Made by a program: the position numbers and the translations under genes. The notes under the pieces were generated by a model. It saw only the letters and a program-made list of their open reading frames with translations. It was not told the DNA's origin and made no database searches. Below, one piece after another: positions 1 to 6,439 of a stretch of DNA of 10,863 bases. Source of the DNA: an uncultured Thomasclavelia sp. (GTDB lineage: Bacteria; Bacillota_I; Bacilli_A; Erysipelotrichales; Coprobacillaceae); assembly GCA_910588165.1 (NCBI GenBank), contig CAJUOR010000060.1, positions 1 through 10,863 on the forward strand, read 5' to 3'. The stretch's first letter is position 1; each line of letters begins with the position of its first letter.

Positions 1-78
1 AATACTCAAAGAATAACAACAAAATTAAAAGGATTAACCCCTGTTCAATACAGAAATCAATCCTTATTAGTAGTCTAA
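1..78 (+). pseudogene. C-terminal end of an IS3-family (IS150-like) transposase OrfB, cut by the window edge
   Basis: Frame 1 is open from the first base to a TAA at 76-78 and encodes 25 residues containing KLKGLTPVQYR. That pattern matches the extreme C-terminus of IS3-family OrfB integrases, which end in variants of KLKGLSPVQYR just after the catalytic DDE domain. Only the tail is in the window, so I cannot say whether the transposase is intact upstream. Its position just before a terminal-repeat-like sequence supports a real IS end. Family assignment is good; subgroup is tentative. Confidence 0.72.
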
Positions 79-92
79 TTAGCTTATTTAAT

Positions 93-120
93 TTTAGTCC
101 AAATAATTGGGTTCAGTACA
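93..120 (+). repeat. Right terminal inverted repeat of the IS3-type element
   Basis: About 40 bases after the transposase stop the sequence reads AGTCCAAATAATTGGGTTCA followed by GTACA. Read from the outside inward this is TGTACTGAACCC, which has the TG...CA outer dinucleotide and CCC block expected of IS150-group IS3 ends. The matching left end and the target duplication lie outside the window, so the boundary at 120 is inferred from sequence form only. Confidence 0.55.
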
Positions 121-154
121 TTTCTTGCTATCCATTTTAACCCATGAACAGTTA

Positions 155-193
155 TAAAATAAAGATGAAGAACATTACCCATGTCCTTCATCT
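155..193 (-). terminator. Rho-independent terminator of the small membrane protein gene
   Basis: AGATGAAG (163-170) pairs with CTTCATCT (186-193). After one A-C mismatch, ACAT (172-175) pairs with ATGT (181-184) around a five-base loop. On the minus strand the stem is followed by a T-rich tract (TTTATTTTAT). It lies just past the stop codon at 204. Confidence 0.75.
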
Positions 194-203
194 AAACCAT
201 TTG

Positions 204-413
204 TTACTTATCCTTCTTCATTTCAGAGTATGCCTTGAAAATACTTGTAAACAGCCAAATAACCAAAACAATTGTAAACATTGCTATCCATGCGTTTTTT
301 GATCTAGCCCCTTCATCGATTATATAGCTTGGGTTTAGCCAAGCATTAAATCGTACGCTAAGAAAAATAGCTGAAATTAACGCATTCATCATATAATAGA
401 TGACTTTCTTCAT
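204..413 (-). CDS. Small two-helix membrane protein, function unknown
   Basis: A 69-residue protein that I do not recognise. It has two hydrophobic segments, about residues 4-20 and 41-60, joined by a short polar loop (NPSYIIDEGARSKN). The C-terminus is lysine-rich (EMKKDK). This suggests a hairpin in the cytoplasmic membrane with both ends inside. I chose the ATG at 413 because GGAG (422-425) lies 8 bases upstream. A GTG at 422 would add three residues but overlaps that ribosome site. It has its own extended -10 promoter and terminator, so it is probably transcribed alone rather than with the pot operon upstream. It could be an accessory subunit, a stress peptide or a relic, and nothing here decides between these. 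The proximity of the IS end raises the possibility that the locus has been rearranged. Confidence 0.6.
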   Translation of the reverse strand: MKKVIYYMMNALISAIFLSVRFNAWLNPSYIIDEGARSKNAWIAMFTIVLVIWLFTSIFKAYSEMKKDK

Positions 414-445
414 ATCTACCACTCCGTTTCTTCTTCGTTAAAACC

Positions 446-454
446 ATTATATCA
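446..454 (-). promoter_or_regulatory. Extended -10 promoter for the small membrane protein gene
   Basis: On the minus strand the sequence reads TGATATAAT, a perfect extended -10 element (TGn-TATAAT). It is about 33 bases upstream of the ATG, with the GGAG ribosome site between. There is no good -35 box, as is common for extended -10 promoters. A second TATAAT lies at 460-465. Confidence 0.5.
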
Positions 455-512
455 TATATATTATACAAAATATATTCTCAATGAGTAATTTCACTCTTTT
501 AGGCAATTAAGT

Positions 513-551
513 AAAAAAGGTTATAACCCTACTTTATGGTCATAACCTTTT
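513..551 (-). terminator. Rho-independent terminator of the pot operon
   Basis: AAAAGGTTAT (515-524) pairs with ATAACCTTTT (542-551). After an A-C mismatch, ACC pairs with GGT around a nine-base loop. On the minus strand the stem runs into TTTTTT. It begins about 10 bases after the potCD stop codon and separates the operon from the small gene at 204-413. Confidence 0.85.
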
Positions 552-560
552 AAGCACTAT

Positions 561-2450
561 TTAAGAATTGCTGGCAGCAATTTTAACTTTACTGAATAAT
601 TGTGAAATCAGCTTACGAGTAGCCTCATCATATTTAAAGACTTCATCGTTTGGATTATCGGTTGATGGCATATAAGCGTTAATGCCTTCATAATCTCCGC
701 CAATACCACCTAATTCTTCCATAACAACTAAGTTTGGAGATGTATAACCGACAAAGCTAGAGTTATCCATTGCCCCTTCATAACTTGAAACGTAATTGAT
801 AAATGCATGAGCTAATTCAGGGTTTTTCGCATTTTTCGGAATAACCATCGCATCACTCCAAATATTTGTTCCCGATAAAGGCATATAGAAGCCCATATTT
901 TCATTCTCACTCATGACATAAGCAGCATCTCCGGAGTAAATTAAGCCTAAAGCCTTTCTTGATTGTGCCATATTGTCAATAATTTCGTCTGTCACAATTT
1001 CAGGCTCCATCGTTTGCACACACGCTACTAACCATTCATAAGCTGCTTGAAGCTCTTTTTCATCTGAGGTATTCATCGAGTAGCCCAAAGCCTTTAAAGC
1101 CATCATAAAGCTATCCCTTTCGGAATCATAAAGATAGATATCTCCTTTATATTTTTGATTAAGGAAAATATTATAGCCTTCTTCTTGTAAATCTTTTTCC
1201 GCTACTTTTGTCTTATCATAAACAATCCCCACGCTTCCCCAGAAATATGGAATGGAATATGTGTTGTTTGGATCATAAGGCATACCTAAAACCCCATCAT
1301 ACAAATCGTTCATACAAGTTAACTGAGTATCATCTAACGGTAATAATAAATCTTCTTGAATTAAACGCTCTATCATATAGTCGCTTGGAACTAAAACATC
1401 ATAGGACTCACCATTAGCGACCTTAATATACATCTGTTCGTTGGAATCAAAGAAATCCATGACAACCTTACAGCCGGTTTCCTCTTCAAAATTCGCAATC
1501 AGATTTTCTCCTGTGTACTCGCCCCAATTGTAGACATGGAGCGTTTGCCCTTCAAACAGTCTAGTACCACTGGAAACATGGTTCATCGCAAAGCTCATCA
1601 GACCTATTGTAAGCACTGCTACTAATCCTGTTATCAAAAAGACTTTCGGACTTAATTGTTTGCCGACTTTAGCTTTCTTTTCTTTAACGATAGGTGCAAT
1701 ATTCATCACAATCAAAACAAGGGTAATCATAACAACAACCAATGTCGAAATGGCATTGATACTTGGGTTAACACGCTTACTCATCGTATAAACCATGATA
1801 CTTAAATTCTTAACCCCGCCACCTGTGACAAAATAAGAAATAATAAAATCATCAAACGACATAGTGAAGGCAATCAATGCCCCCGATACTATTCCGGGCA
1901 TAATTTGTGGAACTAAAACCTTTGTCAAAGCTTGCCAAGGGGTTGCCCCTAAATCCATCGCCGCATCAGCTAGATTAGGATCTAAAGAACGGATTTTAGG
2001 CATAACACTCAAAATTACATAGGGAATACAAAAGGCAATATGAGCCAACAACATCGTAAGATAGCCTCGCTCAACCTTAAAAGTAATAAATAACAACATT
2101 AACCCGATTGCCGTTACAATTTCCGGGTTCATAATCGGAAAATCATTAAGCTGTAATACAACTTTGCGAACGATTTTCTTAGATTTAGATAATCCAATCG
2201 CACTGATTGTCCCGATAACTGTTGAAACGAAAGTCGCAATGACCGCAATCGTTATCGTCGTGTATAAAGATGACATCATATCACGATTGGCAAACATCTT
2301 TTGATACCATTCTAAAGAAAAGCCACTAAAAGTTGTCAATGATTTACTGGAGTTAAATGAAAAGACAATCATAAACAAAATCGGTAAATAAAAGAAAAGG
2401 ATCGCTAAAGCCATTAGAAGCTTTCCTAAGATACGTTTATCTTTTTTCAT
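561..2450 (-). CDS. potCD: Fused spermidine/putrescine ABC permease and substrate-binding protein (PotC-PotD)
   Basis: 629 residues. Residues 1-258 are a PotC permease with about six membrane helices and the EAA loop (DAAMDLGATPWQALTK, 162-177) that docks on PotA. A lysine-rich cytoplasmic linker (257-269) and a seventh helix (about 269-288) replace the usual PotD signal peptide and carry residues 300-629 outside. This part is PotD: it starts HVYNWGEY and contains PSDYMI, a DSERDSF segment, NIWSDAMVIP and GYTSPN. By alignment from memory with E. coli PotD, the polyamine box keeps W309, Y312, Y358, W531, D533 and Y569. Y505 replaces a tryptophan, and the acidic site (D168/E171 in E. coli) becomes S443/D446 with D442 and E444 nearby. 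It overlaps potB by four bases (ATGA), so translation is probably coupled. Polyamine uptake is well supported; spermidine versus putrescine preference is not resolved. Confidence 0.93.
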   Translation of the reverse strand: MKKDKRILGKLLMALAILFFYLPILFMIVFSFNSSKSLTTFSGFSLEWYQKMFANRDMMSSLYTTITIAVIATFVSTVIGTISAIGLSKSKKIVRKVVLQLNDFPIMNPEIVTAIGLMLLFITFKVERGYLTMLLAHIAFCIPYVILSVMPKIRSLDPNLADAAMDLGATPWQALTKVLVPQIMPGIVSGALIAFTMSFDDFIISYFVTGGGVKNLSIMVYTMSKRVNPSINAISTLVVVMITLVLIVMNIAPIVKEKKAKVGKQLSPKVFLITGLVAVLTIGLMSFAMNHVSSGTRLFEGQTLHVYNWGEYTGENLIANFEEETGCKVVMDFFDSNEQMYIKVANGESYDVLVPSDYMIERLIQEDLLLPLDDTQLTCMNDLYDGVLGMPYDPNNTYSIPYFWGSVGIVYDKTKVAEKDLQEEGYNIFLNQKYKGDIYLYDSERDSFMMALKALGYSMNTSDEKELQAAYEWLVACVQTMEPEIVTDEIIDNMAQSRKALGLIYSGDAAYVMSENENMGFYMPLSGTNIWSDAMVIPKNAKNPELAHAFINYVSSYEGAMDNSSFVGYTSPNLVVMEELGGIGGDYEGINAYMPSTDNPNDEVFKYDEATRKLISQLFSKVKIAASNS

Positions 2451-3289
2451 GCTTTCTCTTTCCCCTTTCCACTACTGTAATCATCAATTTTGCGAATGGC
2501 ATACATACATAGCATCATGACAATCGCCATAATCATCGAAATAGCAGAACCGAAATTCCATTCACCAACGGTAATAAATTGATTTTCAATGACATTACCA
2601 ATCAAGAAATATTGTCCACCGCCTAATAACTTAGGAATGAAGAAAGAGCTGACAGCCGGTAAGAAAACTAAAGCAATCCCACTGATAACCCCTGATAGTG
2701 ATAAAGGTAAAGTTACTTTTAAGAAAGTTTGAACTTTATTCGCCCCTAAATCACTACTTGCCTCTAATAAAGATTTATCCATCTTACATAAAGAGGTATT
2801 GATTTGAAGAATCATGAATGGAATAAAGTTATAGACCATACCCAATAGTACAGCCCCTTCTGTATATAGAAGCTTTATATCACCTAAGCCAAACCAACTT
2901 AAAACCGTTTGAATTACACCGCCATCAGACAGCAAGCCAATCCAAGCATAAGTCCGCACTAACATATTGATCCACATTGGTAACGTAATCGCTAAAACTA
3001 AAATGTTACGCACACGATCAGAACTTTTGGCAATAAAGTAAGCGATAGGATAACCTAAAGCAATACAAATCAACGTCGTTTTAAAGGCAATTGATAAAGA
3101 ACGCCATAAAACTAATAAGAAATCCGGGTCGGTAAAAAATTTCTTAAAATGTGCGAATGTGAATGAGAAGCTGACAATCGCATTACCTTGGTTCGTAAAA
3201 GCATATAACAGAATCAAAACCATCGGTAATAAAATCATCAAAGCTACCCAAACAATATAAGGTGTTGCCAACTGTGCAAAACGCTTCAT
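2447..3289 (-). CDS. potB: Spermidine/putrescine ABC transporter permease PotB
   Basis: 280 residues, normal for PotB, the partner permease to PotC in the polyamine importer. It has about six membrane helices: one near residues 8-30, a block from about 65 to 120, one near 145-165, then about 197-215 and 246-265. The EAA coupling loop is LEASSDLGANKVQTFLKVTL (175-194). The C-terminus is short and charged (DDYSSGKGKEKA). The ATG follows the potA stop directly (TAGATG, no gap), with only a weak purine-rich ribosome site, so translation is probably coupled to potA. It overlaps potCD by four bases. Nothing in the protein looks damaged. Confidence 0.93.
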   Translation of the reverse strand: MKRFAQLATPYIVWVALMILLPMVLILLYAFTNQGNAIVSFSFTFAHFKKFFTDPDFLLVLWRSLSIAFKTTLICIALGYPIAYFIAKSSDRVRNILVLAITLPMWINMLVRTYAWIGLLSDGGVIQTVLSWFGLGDIKLLYTEGAVLLGMVYNFIPFMILQINTSLCKMDKSLLEASSDLGANKVQTFLKVTLPLSLSGVISGIALVFLPAVSSFFIPKLLGGGQYFLIGNVIENQFITVGEWNFGSAISMIMAIVMMLCMYAIRKIDDYSSGKGKEKA

Positions 3290-4867
3290 CTAAAACACCA
3301 TCTTTCCCATGACATGAATATCTTCAGAGAAGAAAGTTAAGCCGACCTCTTTTCCTTCTTCTACATAATCTGTGGTATGAATTTTAAATTCACGTCCGGT
3401 TGTCCAAAATGTAATTTTATAAACGCCCTCTTTAATATTATCAATATCAAAATCATAATCAACACTTAAATCTACCGTCTTATCTTCATCAGATAATTTC
3501 CACCCCTGAGCATTAGCCCAAGTCTTTAAATCTGTGTCCAAAGTAACCGATTCTTTAATTTCATCGACGGTTTTAAAGAAATTAAATGCCATTACCGCTT
3601 CATTCGCTTTTTCATTTTTAACGAATGGCTGATTAACTACAAAGATTTTTCTTTGAACAGATGTTCCGTTCGAAGTTGAGAAAGTTACAGGGTATTCCCC
3701 AATTTTTTCTTCTAATTCATATTCGATTTTATTGATAGAAATGTATTCATCTGTTTCAGGGTCCCATGCCTGAGCATCGGCACGAGCAACAATTTCTTTA
3801 TCGTCTAAATCTTTTAAATCCTCAACATCGACATAGAAATCATTCGCACTGATTTTTTCTTTACCGTTTTCACTAGATACATCACGGTTTTTTCTCACGT
3901 GCATATTGACAGTTACAGAAGTACCCGGTACTGTTTCTACGACAATTTCATAATGTACCCCTTTAAATAGGACACTTAAAACCTCGCCTGTCATTTTGCC
4001 ATCTTTAACCTCAACAATGTCAATATCCTCAGGTCGAATGACAACATCAACTGGCTCTTTTTCTTTAAAACCGAAGTCGACACAGTCAAAAACAATATCA
4101 TCAAATTTAACTTTATAATCTTCCATCATGACACCGGGAATAATATTACTTTCCCCAATAAATGATGCTACATAGCGGTTTTCCGGTTCATTATAAATAT
4201 CCTCCGGTGTGCCGACTTGTTGAATTTCACCGTCTTTCATCACGACAATTTTATCGGACATAGTTAAGGCTTCTTCTTGGTCATGTGTTACGAATATAAA
4301 GGTAATCCCTACTTCTTGTTGAATGCGTTTTAACTCATACTGCATTTCTTTTCTTAATTTTAAATCCAAGGCACCTAATGGTTCATCTAGTAACAAGACC
4401 TTAGGCTCATTCACTAATGCTCGGGCAATTGCAACACGTTGTTGCTGTCCACCTGATAACAATGTTACATTTTTGTTTTCATAACCTTCTAACCCAATCA
4501 GCTTCAACATACGCATGACTTTCTGTTCAATCACATCTTTGCTGACTTTTTTGATTTTTAAACCAAAAGCAATATTTTGGTAAACCGTCATATGTGGAAA
4601 TAAGGCATATTTTTGAAAGACTGTATTCAACTCTCTTTTATGTGGCGGAACAAGGCTGATGTCTTCTCCATCGAAAATCACTTTTCCTTCTGTTGCCTCT
4701 AAAAAGCCCCCTAAGATTCTTAATAAAGTTGTCTTTCCGCAACCGCTAGGTCCTAAAAGTGTAACAAACTCATTCTCATAAATATCAAGATTAACACCCT
4801 TTAAAACAATTTGCCCATCAAACTCTTTGACAATATTGCGAAATTGTATCAATTTTTTCTTTTCCAT
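3290..4867 (-). CDS. potA: Polyamine ABC transporter ATPase PotA with two Ig-like repeats inserted in the TOBE domain
   Basis: 525 residues from the ATG at 4867, which has AGGAG nine bases upstream; a GTG at 4915 would run into the regulator gene. The ATPase core is intact: Walker A GPSGCGKTT (39-47), Q-loop Q85, signature LSGGQQQR (137-144), Walker B LLLDEP (158-163), D-loop ALD and switch H195. The TOBE domain starts near 274. Normal PotA is about 350-380 residues. Here the TOBE strand GVHYEIVVET (303-312) is separated from its usual continuation, FKIHTTDYVEEGKEVGL (494-510), by about 170 extra residues. The insert is two related units: GTSV (315) to AQAW (365) to GEYPVTF (390), and GTSV (401) to AQGW (453) to GVYKITF (481). 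Both resemble Ig-like repeats of Firmicutes surface proteins. PotA energises uptake at the inner membrane face; the role of the insert is unknown. Confidence 0.93.
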   Translation of the reverse strand: MEKKKLIQFRNIVKEFDGQIVLKGVNLDIYENEFVTLLGPSGCGKTTLLRILGGFLEATEGKVIFDGEDISLVPPHKRELNTVFQKYALFPHMTVYQNIAFGLKIKKVSKDVIEQKVMRMLKLIGLEGYENKNVTLLSGGQQQRVAIARALVNEPKVLLLDEPLGALDLKLRKEMQYELKRIQQEVGITFIFVTHDQEEALTMSDKIVVMKDGEIQQVGTPEDIYNEPENRYVASFIGESNIIPGVMMEDYKVKFDDIVFDCVDFGFKEKEPVDVVIRPEDIDIVEVKDGKMTGEVLSVLFKGVHYEIVVETVPGTSVTVNMHVRKNRDVSSENGKEKISANDFYVDVEDLKDLDDKEIVARADAQAWDPETDEYISINKIEYELEEKIGEYPVTFSTSNGTSVQRKIFVVNQPFVKNEKANEAVMAFNFFKTVDEIKESVTLDTDLKTWANAQGWKLSDEDKTVDLSVDYDFDIDNIKEGVYKITFWTTGREFKIHTTDYVEEGKEVGLTFFSEDIHVMGKMVF

Positions 4868-4887
4868 TCCCCTAAACTCCTTTATCT

Positions 4888-5421
4888 TTAAAACATCGGC
4901 GGTGTTGTAACCCACAATATCTTGGCTTCACTAACACCGTGGTTATATAAATAATGGCTGATTTTACCATCTAAATAAAATGTTTCCTTCGCTTTTAAAC
5001 GATATTTTTTATTACCTCTGACTAATGTTACATTTCCTTTTAGAATATAGCCAAACTCCTCACCATTATGGCATCGCATCTCCATACTTTTTTCATGAGG
5101 TAAGAGGGTCAATAAAATAGGCTCCATCTCATTTTTTTGAGCATTTGGAATCACCCATTCAATCGTGTACGGATCCTTTTCATCAACAAAAAAATCCTGT
5201 GTCGAAAAGACGATTTTTTCCTCTTCTTCAGATTGAAAGAACTCCGCTAAATTCGTCCCTAGCGCCTCCAATAAATCTTCTAATGTGGAAATACTGGGAC
5301 TCGTTAAATCTCTTTCTACCTGCGATAAAAAGCCTTTCGTTAACTCACTTCGTGAAGCTAATTCTTCTAATGTTAAATCATTGCGTATTCTTAGGTTTTT
5401 CAGCTTTTTGCCGATATCCAT
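4888..5421 (-). CDS. HTH-XRE/cupin transcriptional regulator of the pot operon (PuuR-like)
   Basis: 177 residues. Residues 5-58 are an XRE-type helix-turn-helix (GKKLKNLRIRNDLTLEELA, then LTKGFLSQVER as recognition helix). Residues about 103-173 are a cupin_2 barrel (CHNGEEFGYILKG ... ISHYLYNHG). This two-domain layout, first in a polyamine transport operon, is the usual local regulator in Firmicutes and resembles PuuR. The cupin presumably binds a polyamine or related ligand. I chose ATG 5421, eight bases after GGAGG; the adjacent ATG at 5424, five bases after it, is possible and adds one Met. A GTG at 5493 lies next to the -10 box and is unlikely. It is 20 bases upstream of potA and leads the operon, so autoregulation is likely. 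Confidence 0.88.
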   Translation of the reverse strand: MDIGKKLKNLRIRNDLTLEELASRSELTKGFLSQVERDLTSPSISTLEDLLEALGTNLAEFFQSEEEEKIVFSTQDFFVDEKDPYTIEWVIPNAQKNEMEPILLTLLPHEKSMEMRCHNGEEFGYILKGNVTLVRGNKKYRLKAKETFYLDGKISHYLYNHGVSEAKILWVTTPPMF

Positions 5422-5441
5422 CATCCGCACCTCCCTATTTT

Positions 5442-5457
5442 GTTTAATATAGTAAAC
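5442..5457. promoter_or_regulatory. Candidate operator for the pot regulator (inverted repeat)
   Basis: GTTTA (5442-5446) and TAAAC (5453-5457) form a perfect inverted repeat with a six-base centre. It lies in the 5' untranslated region between the -10 box and the ribosome site of the regulator gene. This is a sensible place for autorepression, but the short AT-rich arms could arise by chance. Confidence 0.3.
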
Positions 5458-5484
5458 TTTATGTTTCTTTAATCGAACAACAAT

Positions 5485-5512
5485 ATTATACACATTTTGA
5501 ACAAGATTGCAA
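5485..5512 (-). promoter_or_regulatory. Sigma-A promoter of the pot operon
   Basis: On the minus strand TTGCAA (5507-5512) and TATAAT (5485-5490) are separated by 16 bases. The -10 is perfect and the -35 matches TTGACA at four positions. The predicted start leaves a leader of about 55 bases before the ATG at 5421. No other good promoter appears inside the operon. Confidence 0.7.
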
Positions 5513-5760
5513 TACGATATTCAATTTTATAGAAAAAAAGTTTAGAAATAGCAAACAATAAATAACTATTCTCCCACCTATAAATTTGGAACTCTTTTTA
5601 CCTCTAAACACCTCTTCAACTTACCTAAGGATAGTCTTTTTAGCGGAATATGATTTCAAGGTTAAAGCTTCTTGGCAGCTTTTTAACTTCACCATTTTAA
5701 ATTTATGGACTTTTAGTGGCTAATCTACGCATTACTACATCTTTCCAAGCTCAAAAACAT
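5513..5760. other. Divergent intergenic region between the pot and tmk promoters
   Basis: About 250 bases between the two divergent promoters with no supported gene in any frame. It is AT-rich. The only structure I see is GTTAAAGCT (5661-5669) facing AGCTTT (77 to 82 of the same hundred) plus TTAAC, a hairpin with a seven-base loop and a two-base bulge ending in a short T-run at about 5687. It is weakly terminator-like on the plus strand but has no gene to terminate. A small RNA is possible, with no further evidence. Confidence 0.35.
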
Positions 5761-5788
5761 TTGATGACATCAAGATTTATGTTATAAT
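5761..5788 (+). promoter_or_regulatory. Promoter of the tmk operon
   Basis: TTGATG (5761-5766) and TATAAT (5783-5788) are 16 bases apart. The -10 is extended (TGT before TATAAT). The ribosome site AAAGGAG follows at 5801-5807. The -35 is part of a perfect short palindrome, TTGATG-A-CATCAA (5761-5773). Confidence 0.75.
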
Positions 5789-5815
5789 AGGAAAGAAATC
5801 AAAGGAGAGATGTTT

Positions 5816-6439
5816 GTGTCTGGTTTATTTATTACATTAGAAGGTCCTGAAGGCAGTGGCAAAACAACAGCTGCCTTAAAAATTGTTGATACATTAAAAA
5901 CATTAGGTTATGAAGTCGTTTATACAAGAGAACCGGGCGGAATTGAGATAGCCGAGCAAATTCGCCAAGTCATTTTAGACCCTAAAAATACGGCAATGGA
6001 CGCCAAAACCGAGGCTTTGTTGTATGCGGCAAGCCGACGTCAACATTTAGTCGAAAAAGTCATGCCGGCTTTACAAACTGACAAAATCGTTTTATGCGAC
6101 CGCTTCGTAGACAGCTCATTAGTCTATCAAGGCATGGGCAGAAACTTAGGGATTGAAACGGTCTATCAAATGAACTTGTTTGCGATTGAAGATGTCATGC
6201 CTGACTTAACCATTTTCTTTGATGTTGAACCAACAGTTGGGTTGGCTAGAATTGCAGCCGATAACACAAGAGAAGTAAATCGTTTAGATATGGAAACCAT
6301 TGAGTTTCACCAAAAAGTTTATGAGGGTTATCTTGAAGTAGCAAGACATTTTCCTAATCGTATTCAAAGTATTGACGCATCTCAAAATCAAGATACAGTT
6401 TTTGAACAATGTCTTTCTTTAATTAAAAGTCGCTTATGA
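5816..6439 (+). CDS. tmk: Thymidylate kinase
   Basis: 207 residues, typical for dTMP kinase, which converts dTMP to dTDP with ATP in the cytoplasm. The P-loop is GPEGSGKT (10-17), followed by TREPGG (37-42), the DRFVDSSLVYQG segment (95-106) and a LID/base region ending in VNRLDME (154-160). I chose the GTG at 5816 because it lies eight bases after AAAGGAG and gives the family N-terminus MSGLFIT. An ATG at 5810 is only two bases from GGAG and would add two residues. First gene of the plus-strand operon; its stop overlaps the holB start (ATGA). Confidence 0.96.
   Translation: MSGLFITLEGPEGSGKTTAALKIVDTLKTLGYEVVYTREPGGIEIAEQIRQVILDPKNTAMDAKTEALLYAASRRQHLVEKVMPALQTDKIVLCDRFVDSSLVYQGMGRNLGIETVYQMNLFAIEDVMPDLTIFFDVEPTVGLARIAADNTREVNRLDMETIEFHQKVYEGYLEVARHFPNRIQSIDASQNQDTVFEQCLSLIKSRL

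Noticed and set aside
4868..4915. A GTG start at 4915 that would lengthen PotA by 16 residues
   Set aside because: It would overlap the 3' end of the regulator gene. The ATG at 4867 has a good AGGAG site and gives the normal PotA N-terminus.
5145..5447. A 100-codon plus-strand frame
   Set aside because: It is antisense to the regulator gene, which has clear HTH and cupin domains; no ribosome site or family match.
5422..5493. A GTG start at 5493 for the HTH-cupin regulator
   Set aside because: It lies beside the TATAAT box, so it would be at or before the transcript start. GGAGG points to the ATG pair at 5421/5424.
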